From: Symbiodinium natans
Taxonomy: Eukaryota > Sar > Dinophyceae > Suessiales > Symbiodiniaceae
DNA: 64,000 nt
NCBI GenBank assembly: GCA_905221605.1
Contig: CAJNDS010002739.1
Span: 1-64,000 of the forward strand
Direction of reading: 5' to 3'
Positions within the stretch are counted from its first letter, which is position 1. Every line of letters starts with the position of its first letter. Below the pieces are notes generated by a model, which was not told the DNA's origin, ran no database searches, and saw nothing but the letters and a program-made list of their open reading frames with translations. Of the stretch, positions 30,613-42,900 are shown in pieces. Made by a program: the position numbers and the translations under genes.

Positions 30613-32500
30613 GCTTTAGCGTGCCAAGAGGCAAGCAGTCACAGACACGGCAAACTTCACCAGGTAAAACCCACGGATCTGGGAAGAAGCTAGCTTGATC
30701 TGCGAGCCACGACCAGGACCTGGCGCGGAAAGGTGTACCCTGGAGTTGTGTGTGGTCATGTGTCCCATCGCTGGAGAAGGCCAACAGGCGGCCGACCCGG
30801 ATCGGGCCGGAACTCGCCCAAGCCATCTCTGCCACGAGGTCGCAGGTTCTGCCGCCTTGAGACATATGGAAATATGGAAACATATGGAAACCTATGGAAA
30901 CCAAGCACCTATCAGCTTGGCCCATGGCAGCGCGTAAGTATTCTCCGTAAGCGAACGGAATCGAAGCTCCTTGTCAGCGCTTGGTGGGGCCTGACAGAAA
31001 CACAAGGCGGGCAACATACCACAACCACGTCTGTGTGTGTGTGTGAAGTGTACAACTCTGGCCTGCGAGCTCTCCATCTCCACGACATCACCGCTACCCC
31101 CCGGGCTAGTCCCAGAAGGAAAGCGAACCGCAGAGCTGTCACCTGGATATACAGCATGACCCAATGCAAAGTGCTCACATCCATACACACATATGTATGG
31201 ACATGCATCCGTACACACACATATATGTACACAGATAGTATACAGCAGCGCACACCCATCACAATCCTCCGCTTCCCTCGCCTGGGGTTCGAGTCGGCTC
31301 CGTGTTGGAGTCCATCAACACGGATCGATGGAAAGAGCTGGAGGCGCTAGGCCGTCACTAGCCCAGGAAGTGCTGAAGTCATGGCATGACTGGAGGACTG
31401 CGGCATACTGTGACTCGGGAGTCGAGGGGGATCAAATGCCAAAACACCAGGAGGACCTGTTTACCACAAATCGCACCTTGAAGAAATTAGCTGAGGCACA
31501 CGGCTGAACAATTTCTTTTAAACACACGTGAGCCGGGCCGGGCGATGTCGGATTGCTGCATGAAGCCATGTCGTGAACCTTCCTGGATTAAGGCTCCGGG
31601 CGAGTGACTTGCCTGCCTTCGAGCTCTTCTGGTCTTGCCTGGGAGGCCAGGAAGCACCAAAACGACGAGCAGCAGCAGCAGCAGCAGCGGTGGCGGCGGC
31701 GGCGGCATGATCAGTGTGATCACTGTCACCACTGGTCTATCCACTAAGACCGAGGGATACATGAACACAGACCTAACATGCCCAGCATGACCGCCTCGGC
31801 CATCGCCTCGGCCAGCGCCTCGGCCGGCACCTCTGTCCGGTGGCATGCCTGGAACTGCCCCCAAGTGATCGAGGAAAAAAACATCCACAAACGTCGAGGA
31901 CAGCTGGCAGCTGGCACAAGAGTGCGGAATGCACGCTTCTTTGTACTAAGCAGCGTGTATTGTACCTCGCTGTGGTTTCGCATGCGAGCTGGAACCACAG
32001 CTTGAAACAAACTGTGTCACTCCCCCAGTGCGACATCTCGCGGTCTAGGTCGAAGGCGCTTCATGATCACGAAGCACTACTGGCCTTCTCCGGCAACATA
32101 GCTCCACCCTGGTAGAGTCTGCGCAAAGATGTCGCGCAGCTTCTCCCATGAGTCTTGTTGCCGCGGGCTCCCTTGGCCAGAGAGGCCCAAAAGCCGCCGT
32201 CTTGTCTTCAAGGAAGCTCGCTTACTCACGCGCCTTGTCCACAACAGCTGGCTGCGACAGTTCTGTCCCAGCCATGCTGGCAAGAAGAAACTTCAAACAC
32301 ATCAGTTGGCTCTGTCCTGGCCAAGGGTGATTGAGAGGCTGTGCAACAATGGGACGGCTCGCCCAATTGTCGCCCAGGTAGCTCCCAACATTAAACAGCT
32401 GCTCACGAAGATGAAGATCATCTTCAGCAACACAAACCCTGCACCATGTAAAGCTTTATTCTATCAATCCCTATAGCCAAAACAAACCTAAATCCCAACA
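30613..32500 (-). other. Possible 5' exons of the transporter; otherwise unassigned
   Basis: Hydrophobic or exon-like minus stretches occur at about 31160-31060 (ALRFAFLLGLARGVAVMSWR), 31740-31690 (VDRPVVTVITLI) and 32440-32300. They fit a membrane protein but are not joined with confidence. AGC/GGC trinucleotide repeats lie at about 31668-31706. Confidence 0.3.
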
Positions 32501-33820
32501 AAGCGCGGCGGAGTCTCGGCGTCACAGAGCTTCACCATGCGAGGCCAAGGTCTTGCAAGCAAAATTGCGCGCTCGATGGCCCTCGTACCCCGTACACCCC
32601 GGCACGAGGTTTTTTTGACAAAATCTGCATCCTATAGGCAGTTTCAAACCACTATGCGACGGCTTCCAGTGGCGTTGGGAAAACGCAGGCTCGGCAAAGT
32701 GCGGGGTTGAACCCTGCAATTGCTTACGAGGCCTGCGCCTGTCTACACATTGCTCACTGCACGACTAGACATGCAACAGCTGACTTAAGGATAGCAGCAT
32801 CCTGCCACGAGCCAGTGGGCCATCAGAATGTGGCTTCTATGCATGGCAAACGAGGGAGCTTGGCATCTTGACCACCATGCCTCCCCCATGGTACTTTTCA
32901 AAAAAGGGTGCTTTCACCATGTCACCGCAGGAAGGCCAACTCCGATTCAGAAGAAGCCAACACTTGCGGAAAAATGATCGAAACTATAGTTCCATGTCCA
33001 TGGCAAAGGCATGTTCTCCCCACAGTCTCCTGCAACAAGGATCGGGAAATCTTCCTCTATGGCGAAAGGACCCGACAAGAAACTGAAACTGCACCGCAGC
33101 TGTAGAATGGTACCTGTTTGGCTTCTGGGCCACTCGGCCCTGCCGGCAACCACTGGTCAGCCTAAATACGGGACAAGTAACATCCCCAAATGCAGCACAG
33201 CACCACAGAGCAGAAATGATCACTCTTGTGAATCTTGCGGACACCTATACATCCGAATGGCCCTCGGGAATTCCGCACAGCCCGGGGCCGGACACTGTAC
33301 ACTGGCCCAGCACGCTAGCATGGGCCCTTGTTTCTCCTACATTGTCCTACATCTCTCAGCGCTCTCCCGCCGGGAGCCACCAAAGCCTGCACGCGGGACC
33401 TGCGCTCCTCATAGAACGTGTCAGAAGTCCCAGCACTTCCACACCTCGGGCAGAAGATCACAGCACGTTTAAGTCGAAAAACTTGCCGGGCCCGCGAGTC
33501 AAGCAGATCTTGCATCTGACAACTTGCTCACAGACAGGATGCCAGCCCACAGGAAGACGCGTCGGCGGAAGTCCAGAAGAGGAGGCCTGGGTTGCTCAGG
33601 GCTCTGAATGTCCCTGAAACCCTGAACCTTCAACACCAACTCTTAAGCCCTAAACCCTAAACCCTAAACCCTAAACCCAAACGCTGATCAATCAGTTTTT
33701 GCCAGAATCGGAGTCCTTGCCGCAACTGCGACCTTGTGCCGAGGGACGGCCAGCCTCGCCCATCTGCCTTGAAGCATCCAGGTCTCGCCAGGCCGCCAGC
33801 AAGCCAGACCCTGCGCAGAT
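32500..33820. other. Unassigned, possible isolated minus-strand exons
   Basis: The most exon-like stretch is at about 33470-33370 (LKRAVIFCPRCGSAG, one CxxC pair). A short CCCTAAA run of about five units lies at 33648-33682. No gene is called. Confidence 0.35.
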
Positions 33821-33940
33821 AGGGGGGTTTTCCGAAAATCGGGGTACCCCTTTTGGGGGGTTCCTGTAACCAGGATTCTAGTATGTTGGGGTATATTGGG
33901 TGCCCCTAGTTTGGGAAATACAGGAAATACCCATATGGCT
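33821..33940. mobile_element. Family B inverted-repeat element
   Basis: The left end is GGGGGGTTTTCCGAAAATCG followed by GGGTACCCC. The right end, on the other strand, reads TATTTCCCAAACTAGGGGCA, a diverged inverted partner. About 115 bp, no coding capacity. Confidence 0.6.
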
Positions 33941-34800
33941 TTTGGGGTTTACGGCCGGGTTTCGACTCTTAGTCCCTCTTTCCCTGAGTTTATGAGTATG
34001 GATAGATACCGAGATACCGATATAGAGCTGGATACAGCGTATTAGATGCTAGTCATGGGATCCTTCTTTTGACTCTGATTTTATTCCTCATTTGATCTTG
34101 TGTTCGTTCGTATCCCCTGCTCTGCAGCTGATCTGGGGGACTGTTGTACGCAATTCAAGGGGAAGTGGGGGGGGGACTTCTGAACACCTGTGGCTTGCAT
34201 CTTCAATCTTGGGCCGATGCTGTAATGCATGCTCGTGGGACAGTGGGGGGGCTTCTTCTTCGAACGACGCCGACACCCGGAGACGATTTGTGCAGCCAGC
34301 TTGCGGCTGTCGAAGATCAGGCTCTGGAGCGATGCATTGAAGGCCTGGGTGCTTAATGGTACTCCCAGACTGCCCACCGGCAGTCTGGGAGTCGTGCTGC
34401 CGGCTTGTGACAGGTCCTACACATCCAGCTAAGGCACATCTGTGTCTGGAATTTTTTCCAGGATGTGTACCACCTTGACACACCGACATGGATGCACATC
34501 TGCCATTCACTCGTGCGCCAAAAAGAAGAACCGAAACACAGGTACTTCGTTCATCAAGGTCACGTCCTCTGCGCGAGAAGCCTGCCACGAGACGACATGC
34601 ACGTAACAGGCAAGCTGACACATGAACACAGGATGACGTAGTTCGACAAAGACACCCCTGCTTGCCCTGCACCTCCATCTCCCGGACGTCGAGATCCCGC
34701 AGCTTGGCTCCGGTGCGTACAAGGCCTTCCTGCCACTTAGGATTGTGGGGCCACTGATGCGAAAGTCGTTCGCTACACCTTGCCCATGCAAGCCCGAAAG
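33941..34800 (-). other. Possible exons of an unknown gene, plus a hairpin
   Basis: Minus stretches at about 34745-34660 (KWQEGLVRTGAKLRDLDVRE) and about 34350-34255 (LSTQAFNASLQSLIFDSRKL) look coding by composition. No domain is recognised. A perfect 14-bp stem hairpin (34361-34392) lies between them. Confidence 0.3.
34361..34392. repeat. Perfect 14-bp inverted repeat with 4-nt loop
   Basis: ACTCCCAGACTGCC, loop CACC, then its exact reverse complement. There is no T-run after it, so it is not a simple terminator. Confidence 0.9.
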
Positions 34801-34964
34801 TGCAGATTCATAACATCTCTGTTCGGCAACTGTTCGTCCTTGTCACGTAGCTTGAGATGCGTCCGGATTCCCAACTTGCTGGCCTACCGCTCCAAGTCCA
34901 AAACTGGACTGGAAATGCCCACTCAAGCCCAAGCAGTTGGTTGCAAGTGTATTGCTATTCTCAT

Positions 34965-35375
34965 CATCAATATTCTCACTAGTATCATTTTTATCATTAT
35001 TCTCACTATTATCAGTATTCTCATGACTATCAGTACTGTCACGTATTCTCATTATGATCACTTCTGTTCCTTAACATTATTAGCATTGTTTATTATTATT
35101 ATCACTATTATCATTATTGTCATTATTATCATTATTATCTTTATTATCCTTATTATCCTTATTATCATTATGATCACTTTTATCATTTTTATCATTTTTA
35201 TCGTTTTTATCATTTTTATCATTTTTATCCTTTTTATCATTAATATTCTTATTATCATTTTTATCATTATTATCAATATTATCATTATTATCATTATTAT
35301 CAATATTGTCATTATTATCATTATCATCATTATTATCATTATTATCAATATTATCATTATTATCATTATTATCAT
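34965..35375. repeat. AT-rich TCATTAT/TTATCATTAT microsatellite
   Basis: About 400 bp built from TTA/TCA trinucleotides with mixed higher-order spacing. Isoleucine-only reading frames on the plus strand follow from it. Confidence 0.95.
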
Positions 35376-35469
35376 CCATAGTAGGCTTTGTCACAGGAAC
35401 GCTCAAAACCCTATAGCCTATCATCCATAGTAGGCTTTGTCACAGGAACGCTCAAAACCCTATAGCCTA
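35372..35469. repeat. 49-bp exact tandem duplication
   Basis: The unit beginning TCATCCATAGTAGGCTTTGT occurs twice in tandem (from 35372 and from 35421) with no difference. It joins the microsatellite to a telomere-like tract; copy 2 runs into CCCTAAA units (about 35458-35520). Confidence 0.95.
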
Positions 35470-35610
35470 AACCCTACAAACCCTAAACCCGAAACCCTAG
35501 ACCCTACACCCTCAACCCTGGTGCCTGGGCGATCTCGGCCTGCAGCGCTGAAAGCTGTCTCGTGTCAACCGCCAAAGCGAGTCCGAAACGCTCGGGCAAC
35601 TAGCGTTAGC

Positions 35611-35917
35611 TGGGATGTTCCCCCTTAGACGAACGGTCCATTTTAGGATTTAGGGTTTAGGGTTTAGGGTTTAGGGTTTTTCCCCTCCTGCACAGCTGGA
35701 GCGAATCCGCATCGCAGGGCGATTTCGAGTCCGGCTGGTTTCGCTGGTGGCTCATGGGTGTCATCGTTTAGGGTTTATTGTTTAGGGTTTATGGCCTGAA
35801 TAGGAATTATAATAGGGGGTACTAGAATCCCTATTCATGACTGCTAGCATAAGGGGGAACTTCCCAACCCCCTAGTATAATCCGATTAAGGACTGTAGTA
35901 TAAGGGGGGACATCCCA
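35611..35917. mobile_element. Composite family A element interrupted by telomere-like repeats
   Basis: The left terminus TGGGATGTTCCCCCTTA (35611) is identical to that of the 6169 copy. Two right-terminal sequences follow, at about 35840-35866 (AAGGGGGAACTTCCCA) and 35885-35917 (AAGGGGGGACATCCCA preceded by AAGGACTGT). TTTAGGG runs at 35643-35680 and 35766-35792 separate the left end from the rest. This suggests either two nested elements or one element invaded by telomere-like DNA. Confidence 0.6.
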
Positions 35918-35969
35918 AAACAGTAGCTATAAGGAATGCAGCATGAGGCATCATCTGGCTGGCCAGGTC

Positions 35970-36860
35970 AGAACACATTCATTATAGCTGAGCTTCCATA
36001 CACCATGCTCGGCCAAACACGCCGAACTCGGCATCCACAGCCACCACTTGGCAGAAGTTCGGATCCTGCTGCATCTGCTATGAGTCGTGTACAGGGAGCC
36101 CTATATAAACCCCACATACCTTCAAGCCCTTCTTGCCCTCTGTATTGCGGCGAGGTCGCCCGGGCAGCCAGAAACGCCATCATTTCATCAAATTTGTTCA
36201 TCTCCTGGGCTTCGAATCACGAAACCGCCTGCTGTCTGCAGTGTGCAGCCCTAGTGCCGATCCCTGTACGCACAATGACTGGTGTTCCATGGCTGGTCAA
36301 GAATCACACTCGTCACCTTCGTAGTACCTTGGCACACCGAGCGCTGCAAGCCGCACGGATGCAGGGAAGCAAGCAAGCAATCATGCACCGCATGTGCAAA
36401 GCAGCGCTGTTTCTTGGCCGGCTGATGCAGACTTGCTTTGGTTCTGAGGTGTACAAACTTTCATACAACTCCTCAGAAGTAGCCAGCCGCAAGTAGTATT
36501 GCAATGTTAAGGCAGAAATATCAACATCGTAATCGTCAACCTGGTGCACAAGCGGTACTCAGAGTTCTTCTGGGACTGTACTGTCATCCATGTGTATTGA
36601 GCTTATTGAATCGTCCTTCATGATGCGCCTTTTGCGCTTCTTTTGCCCACTGGCGTTGAAAGCCCTGCGGGAAGGCGAAAATCACTGCACCTGAGCACCA
36701 GTGGTCGCAGATTCGCCACTTGCCTCGGTATCCCAAGTCTTCGCGGCTGTGCGACGCTGAGTCGGGGCGCAGTAAGAGCAGCAGTGCGGACATGGCTCTG
36801 CAGCCATGAAAATCGGTAGCTGCCCTTCCTGCAACAACATGCCAGCAAGATTTTTGCAAG
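35970..36860 (-). CDS. Candidate exons of an unknown gene downstream of Lon
   Basis: Three minus stretches look coding: about 36740-36590 (FQRQWAKEAQKAHHEGRFNK), about 36540-36430 (VDDYDVDISALTLQYYLRLA then TSEELYESLYTSEP) and about 36200-36130 (NKFDEMMAFLAARATSPQYR). They are soluble, helix-rich and charged. No domain is recognised. The gene would be on the same strand as Lon and begin within about 100 bp of the Lon stop, a short distance compatible with tightly packed dinoflagellate gene arrays. Confidence 0.35.
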
Positions 36861-36909
36861 ACCTACAAGAACCCACTCAGGATGAGGTCCTCCAAGGGAG
36901 TGACCACGG

Positions 36910-39900
36910 TCACCACTTCGCTGCCCCTGGAACCGCATGGCATCGGCGCGCCAGTGTCCTAGCACAGGCCAGTTTCAGTTGGTTACGGCTCTGCGGGGCG
37001 GCTGTCATCCGCCCGTCCTCGAAAGCAAGCCGGTACACGTCGTCGTAGTGGTCGACGAAGTGGGCCGTGAGGCCTCTGGACTTGGTAGTAACATGTAGTA
37101 GCAGAATGTACCATACGGTTGGTGCATGCAGCATCGTGACGTGACGGTTGAAGACATGTCATATCCAGCCTGCTCGCAGGTAGGGCTTCAGTTCTAAATA
37201 ATCTGCCTGGCCCGTTCAAAGGCTGAGGCTAATCAGAAGTTTTTTCGACTCATGCACGCAACCAGCTTCTGCATGCAATCACAACGCCTGGTTGGACATG
37301 GGTAGGACCAGCATGTCAACATTCTCTCTTCTGGCAGCCAGCGTCTTCCTCAGCGGTCTCATCGACAGGCCACATGAACAGAATGGGAGTGCAAAGAGCA
37401 GGCTACAAATTGGCGCAGACTCGCGTGCCCGGGTCTTCATCCCTGACCGCTCGGGCTACACTCTCAGTGTGCCCCAGAGATGCCAGGAGTCTCTTTGATA
37501 CCGCCGACTCGAAGCACCTTGCCTGTCAATGTGACCTGCATGTAGGTTCCGACACTCACACTTGCAGTTTGCAGGGTTCATAGTGGTGCGGCCTAGTCCA
37601 GTCGCGAACCTGCACTGCCAGACTAGCTACTTCTAGCACAAAGACACGACCCCCTTTCAAGGTCTCTTGTGGGATTGGGCAAATTGGGCAGCCATAAAAC
37701 AACTTTGCATACAGTAGGCAGCAAAGGAAACAACACCTGCCTCGCCAGTCATGGCCATGTCTCGCTTGACTGGCCGATCAAGGGCCATGCTGAGCCTAGG
37801 TGCAAAACAGAACACGCAGGAGCACGATACTGCGCCAAAATTGCCTCACAGCCCGTCTGCGTGCCGGCACGGACTCCTGCTGACTGAGCCAAGTAGCAAA
37901 GCCGATGTCATTGTTACTCCGGCAGATGGTCCATCCTCACAATTCCACGGGCACGGCAAACAATTCGACAAAACCAAAGACATCGTGCCAACAAATGCTC
38001 CTTTGGAGTGGCACCCTCTGGCATGTTCATGTGGATATGTGCCTGTCAGGTTGCGAATGCAGGCATGCGATGGCAGAGGCCATAGAGACCCATCAAACCA
38101 GCAAGGGCACGTGGTCTAGGAACTCGTTCTTTGGTTCAAGCTCACGCAGGAAGATTCGTGCGTAGGTGAGCGCGATCTCGCTTGATTCGCCCATCACCTT
38201 CCCAAGAGCGCGGGCAATCACGCGAACATTGTGAACATACAAAATCCATAGAAAGTCTCTCGCGTCATGTCGCTGTGCTACACGAACATCATGCTGGATT
38301 TCACATAACCTTTCTGCACAAGATGGGCCTTTCCTAGCTTTCCTGTCACCTTCATGCGCGGTCCCGCATTCCGCGGCCGCGGGCTCTTGGAGCTCGATGA
38401 AGGCCTTGGACCGCTTGGATTTCGTTTGGACAGAAATATTTGTGTTCCCTCGAAGTTTGGCAAAAGGTCCTGTTAGAGCTGTGTCGCCTTCTCTTGCACA
38501 CGTAGACTATTCGTTCATGATCCCAACATGTCCCTGGCAGCAGCAAGGCACGGAAGACTTCATGTAAAACCCTCTCATCCACGGACGTCCTCGAAGAATT
38601 CCGAAGTCTTCGGAAAATCATTATAATGTGTTTTCAACATGGCATCATAACAAAAAAGGTTTCTGGCATCAATCCTAAACTCAGCTACCTTCATGACCTT
38701 GAGGTTTCAGATCCGATACAGCCTATTCTCAGCTGCCGTTGTGCGATTGGGCTCGACCTTCTTCGTTTCTGTAGAGCTGAGCATGGAGCAACTGGATCTG
38801 TAAGACGTCGAGCTGCGTATCGCTAGTGTCACTACTGCCGTCAGCCGATGCTGTAGCGTCCAGAGACAGCGTTGCATCTGTCATCGTTTCCTAAGCTTGC
38901 ACACAAGGGTCACTTCGCACAAGGCCAGAAAAAAGCTTGAGACATCTCATGGTGCAAGTCTGTAAATCCGAGCCACATTGCTGGCAGGCACGCGGCCGCG
39001 TGCCTGCAGGAACATTCATGGGGAGCTTCTCCAATCAGGCGTCATGCTAAAGAATTCCTAAAAGAATTGAAACTCCAAGTGCGGACACATCCACTAAGCT
39101 CTGAGGAAGCTCTTTGTAACTTGCCAGCCTCCACAAAAAGCGTCTGCCCCCCCAAGGCCGTCCAGGCCAAACCCATAGCCACACCGCTGGGGGCCTCCTG
39201 GAAAAGCCTCGGATAGCGCAGCTGAATGGGACAACTGCACACCGACTGCAGTGCTAAAGGCTAAAGCTGCTAAAGGTCATCGCCTGGGGCACTCCTAGCC
39301 CAGCATCCAGGCAGAAGTGAAGCGTTCATCATTTTAGGGGCCACTTACCCTGAGAATAATTGCAAGCTGTTCAGCTTTACATCTCACACGTTCGAGAGAA
39401 GGCACCGCTCCGAAGAGTGGGGCGGTTGACCTCTCGCTTGTGCAGAGAAGTCCACGCGCATCTCCCCGCTAATTTATGTTCCTCCGGCGATCGATCAAAA
39501 ATGTCAAGAACCCCAGCGCCTACAAATTTTCGCAGGTTGTCGGTGGAGATGATGGAGCGCTCGCGCGCTTCTTGCTCCACACGAACGAGGCTTAAAGCCA
39601 CTTTCCTTAAAAGGCACAAACTCTGCCAGCGGCCACCACCTCATAGTCGTGATCATGCCCACACGAGTCCGAGCAGCCGAGTGATCTTTTCTAAGAGCTT
39701 GCGCAGCTCGCGCACGCCAGCTTCCCGCGCGTAGTCGCGGATGAGTTCTGCAAGGGCCTCTGATACGCACTAGGCAACATCATGCCATGGCAAGAAGCTT
39801 CGAAGCCTGCCTCCGGCTGTAGCTCGAGAAGCTCTTGCGGAACACCGTTTGTGGCCTCAGGAGCTTTAGGGCGCAAGCTGGCGAAACCGTTCAAACCTCC

Positions 39901-42900
39901 GAAGCAAGCTGAAGAACTCTTGCCGGTGGCCATAAGCACTGCCATGAAAGGACCGAGATGCAATTGTCTGCGGGATTAGGTACTGATTGGCTATCGCCAA
40001 CTTCTCCTCATAGACGTAGCCAGCCAGTCTGATGACCTCCATACCTCGTTTCCCAAAACAACGTGCACAAACAGTGGCTTGACATGGGGGCAAGCAGCAC
40101 AACGCACGTCTCGTGCAGGCATGATGCGATCTAGAAGAGGTCCTTCAAGGAGGGGCTGGAACCATCCCAAAAAAAACTGGGAGCAAGTGTATGTGTGGGC
40201 ATGGATCGACACAACTCTCCTGGAATTGTATCGGTAACATTTGCAGTGCAAATAAAAAGCACCTTCGAGAGGTCTATGGGCACATCCTTGGCTCAGGCGA
40301 GGATGATCACAAATCAACAACATGGTGAGCAGGCAGAAAGCTCGTCTTACACAAGGCATCCGAGCAGCCAGGTACAAGTCTCTGAAAGCAGAATTCTGCT
40401 CGGGATCGAGAACCTCCAGTAGGGCTGACGAAGGATCCCCACCTGCAACACGAGGCGCTGTGAAAAACGCTTGCAACCCTAAACCATCTAAACCCTACAC
40501 CCCAAACCCTAAACCCTAAACCCTAAACCCTAAACCGCTAGGGGTCAGGCGGAAGTCACGGCCAAGCTTGTCGACTTCATCCACAAGGATGACGGGATTG
40601 GAAACTTGCCTGAGCGTATTCGGCTTAACTGCAACCGCACGCCCCAGCACCACAAATCGCAAACGTCGTACAGCCTCAAGCCGCGAAACTGCAACATCCG
40701 AGGTCACTCCCCCCCCCTCCCAAGCTGGAGGGAGCTAAAGTATGAAGTGCCAAAAAAAACTTTTGAAACATGCCCGCCTGCGCAGCTCCTGCCTAGACTG
40801 TCCAAGCTGATATGGCAAGGGGCTTGATCTTCAAAGCTTGTATGATCTTGCCCGGCATCGCACCAACATAGGTTCGACGATGCCCGCGAATCTCGGACAC
40901 GTCATGCAAGCCACCAACCGAGAAGCGGAAGAACTGCCTGGCAGGGCCCAAGTGTGTTGGAGGCTTGCCAACTTAAGCACATGCCCCTCCTGCCCCTCCT
41001 GCCCCTCCCCTCTGCCTGTCCAATGCCCTCGCAATGCTTTTGCCGATCGACGTCTTGCCAACACCCGGTGGTCCGACCAAGCACATGATCTTTCCATGCA
41101 CGGAGCCTGTCCGGTCTGCTTTTCGAATCTCGCGAAAAAGCAAAGCAAAACCTTGCGCCTTTGAGGAAGCTCACTGCCATGTGCTCCAGGATCCGCTCTT
41201 TGACATCCTGTAAACTTGGCCGCCTAGGCGCCTCATGGCATGTACTTTCATGCTATGCAGACCGTCCTCCAGGCTGTAGTGGTCCTGAGCCATCACAGAG
41301 ACTCACACATGTCACATGCAAGGAAATAGAACACCGCCCTGTCCTCATTCAGGATTTGTTCAGCCTTTTCGATGTCCGTGTTGTCCTGCTACATGCATGC
41401 GCACATTGCTTAATTACATGTCGTCCTGGACATCCATCTTCTTGTGCTGTGCATCTGCTGAATGGCAAAAGCCTCGCTGAACTTACCCCACGGAAGAGCA
41501 GTGAGCCATTCGAGGTATGTACGGCAAACCTCGCGTTGTGCTCGCAAAGAGCAGCAAACTCTGCGGCACCCGAAGTGTGGGTTGGATCAAACATCCATCG
41601 AGGCCGAGCAGCATTAAACTCTGCGGACTGCGGCTCAAGGGTGCCGAGCTTGCTTAGCTCCTCGAGCGGGGGTACGGGAGGGGGGGGGGGGAATGCTTCG
41701 GAGTCGCTTCAGGGCTTAATTCGGGTTTGCAGCAGAGACTGTTCAGGGTTTGGGGGGTGGCAGGTACAGGGCTTCCTGGTCCATCACCTTGGCGGCCTCC
41801 TCAGGGATCTTGTCACCCAAGTTCTTGATACACTCCTGCCATGAAGTCAAGCTTCGTGCACGCCACGCTTCAAGATGGGTTGTCACATGTTGTCACCGAA
41901 GCAATCCGCAGGCCTTAAACGCAGCAATGATGGATTGCTTGTCATCCCGTTCTAGGTTCAACTCCCGCTTGATGTAGCGGAGCTGCTGCATGAGGATGAA
42001 CTTCCTGAGCTCACTCTAGAAGACGCCCAGAAGATGCCCAGGAGCCATTGAGGAGCAGGTTTCTGCCTCAACACTTGGCTACCTTACGGAGCTGCCTGTT
42101 GTCATGGCATATCCAAGCAACTTGTTCTCTTTCGCAAACTTGTCTTCGATCTGCGTTCGGAACCTCACTGAAGCAAAAAAGTGCAGCTCAACATCGAGTG
42201 TGGCTTGGCAAGAAGCACATCATGAGACAGGTGACAAGAGCTATCTGCAGCACTCGGCCCCTCAGGCCCTGGCTGGCTTTGCAAACGCGTGCTCTCCAGG
42301 TCCTGACAGCATGGCTCTGTGTGCAGACTGTTGGCTCTGGGCACGGCGAGTCACGCAGAATCTGGTGCTTGGAGTGGCTAACAGGCACTGTTCACCTTCT
42401 TCAGAATCAGCAGCACCTTACGCAGCCTCTCTGTGGGGTCCTGCGGCAGTTGGGGCATGCGGACGGATCTTGTTTACGAGACGCCCAGCCAACTGCCAAG
42501 GCCGACGAGCCCGACCTCGCATGTCAAGACATCTTGGAGGTCTTGCCGCGGCGCGCTGGACATGCCCGCGGCCTGGGTGGCCCGAGGGCGCTTCGCCAAC
42601 TTGCCCAGCTATGCCCAGCTATGCCCAGCGATGCCCAGCGATGCCCAGCTGGTTTGACTCGTGCTTTTTCCCGCTGAGCGGCTAGGTCGGCCAGCTTGAG
42701 GGGGTCATCTAAGCTGTAGTACCTGAGCTGGGTGGCCCTGAAACGCGGCAGCTCTGATCCGACTCCAAGCCAGCAGCGTGAAAGCGACCTCTGCATCGAC
42801 ATGGCCATGTCCGTCGGGATGCTTGATGACCTGCTCAAACTGGTCCTTGTTCACAAAACTCATCTTCAGCAGCTCCTCACCCAGCACACCATGGCAAAGC

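Noticed and set aside
34780-35430. Isoleucine-rich 216-codon frame suggesting a membrane protein
   Set aside because: Translation of the TTATCATTAT microsatellite.
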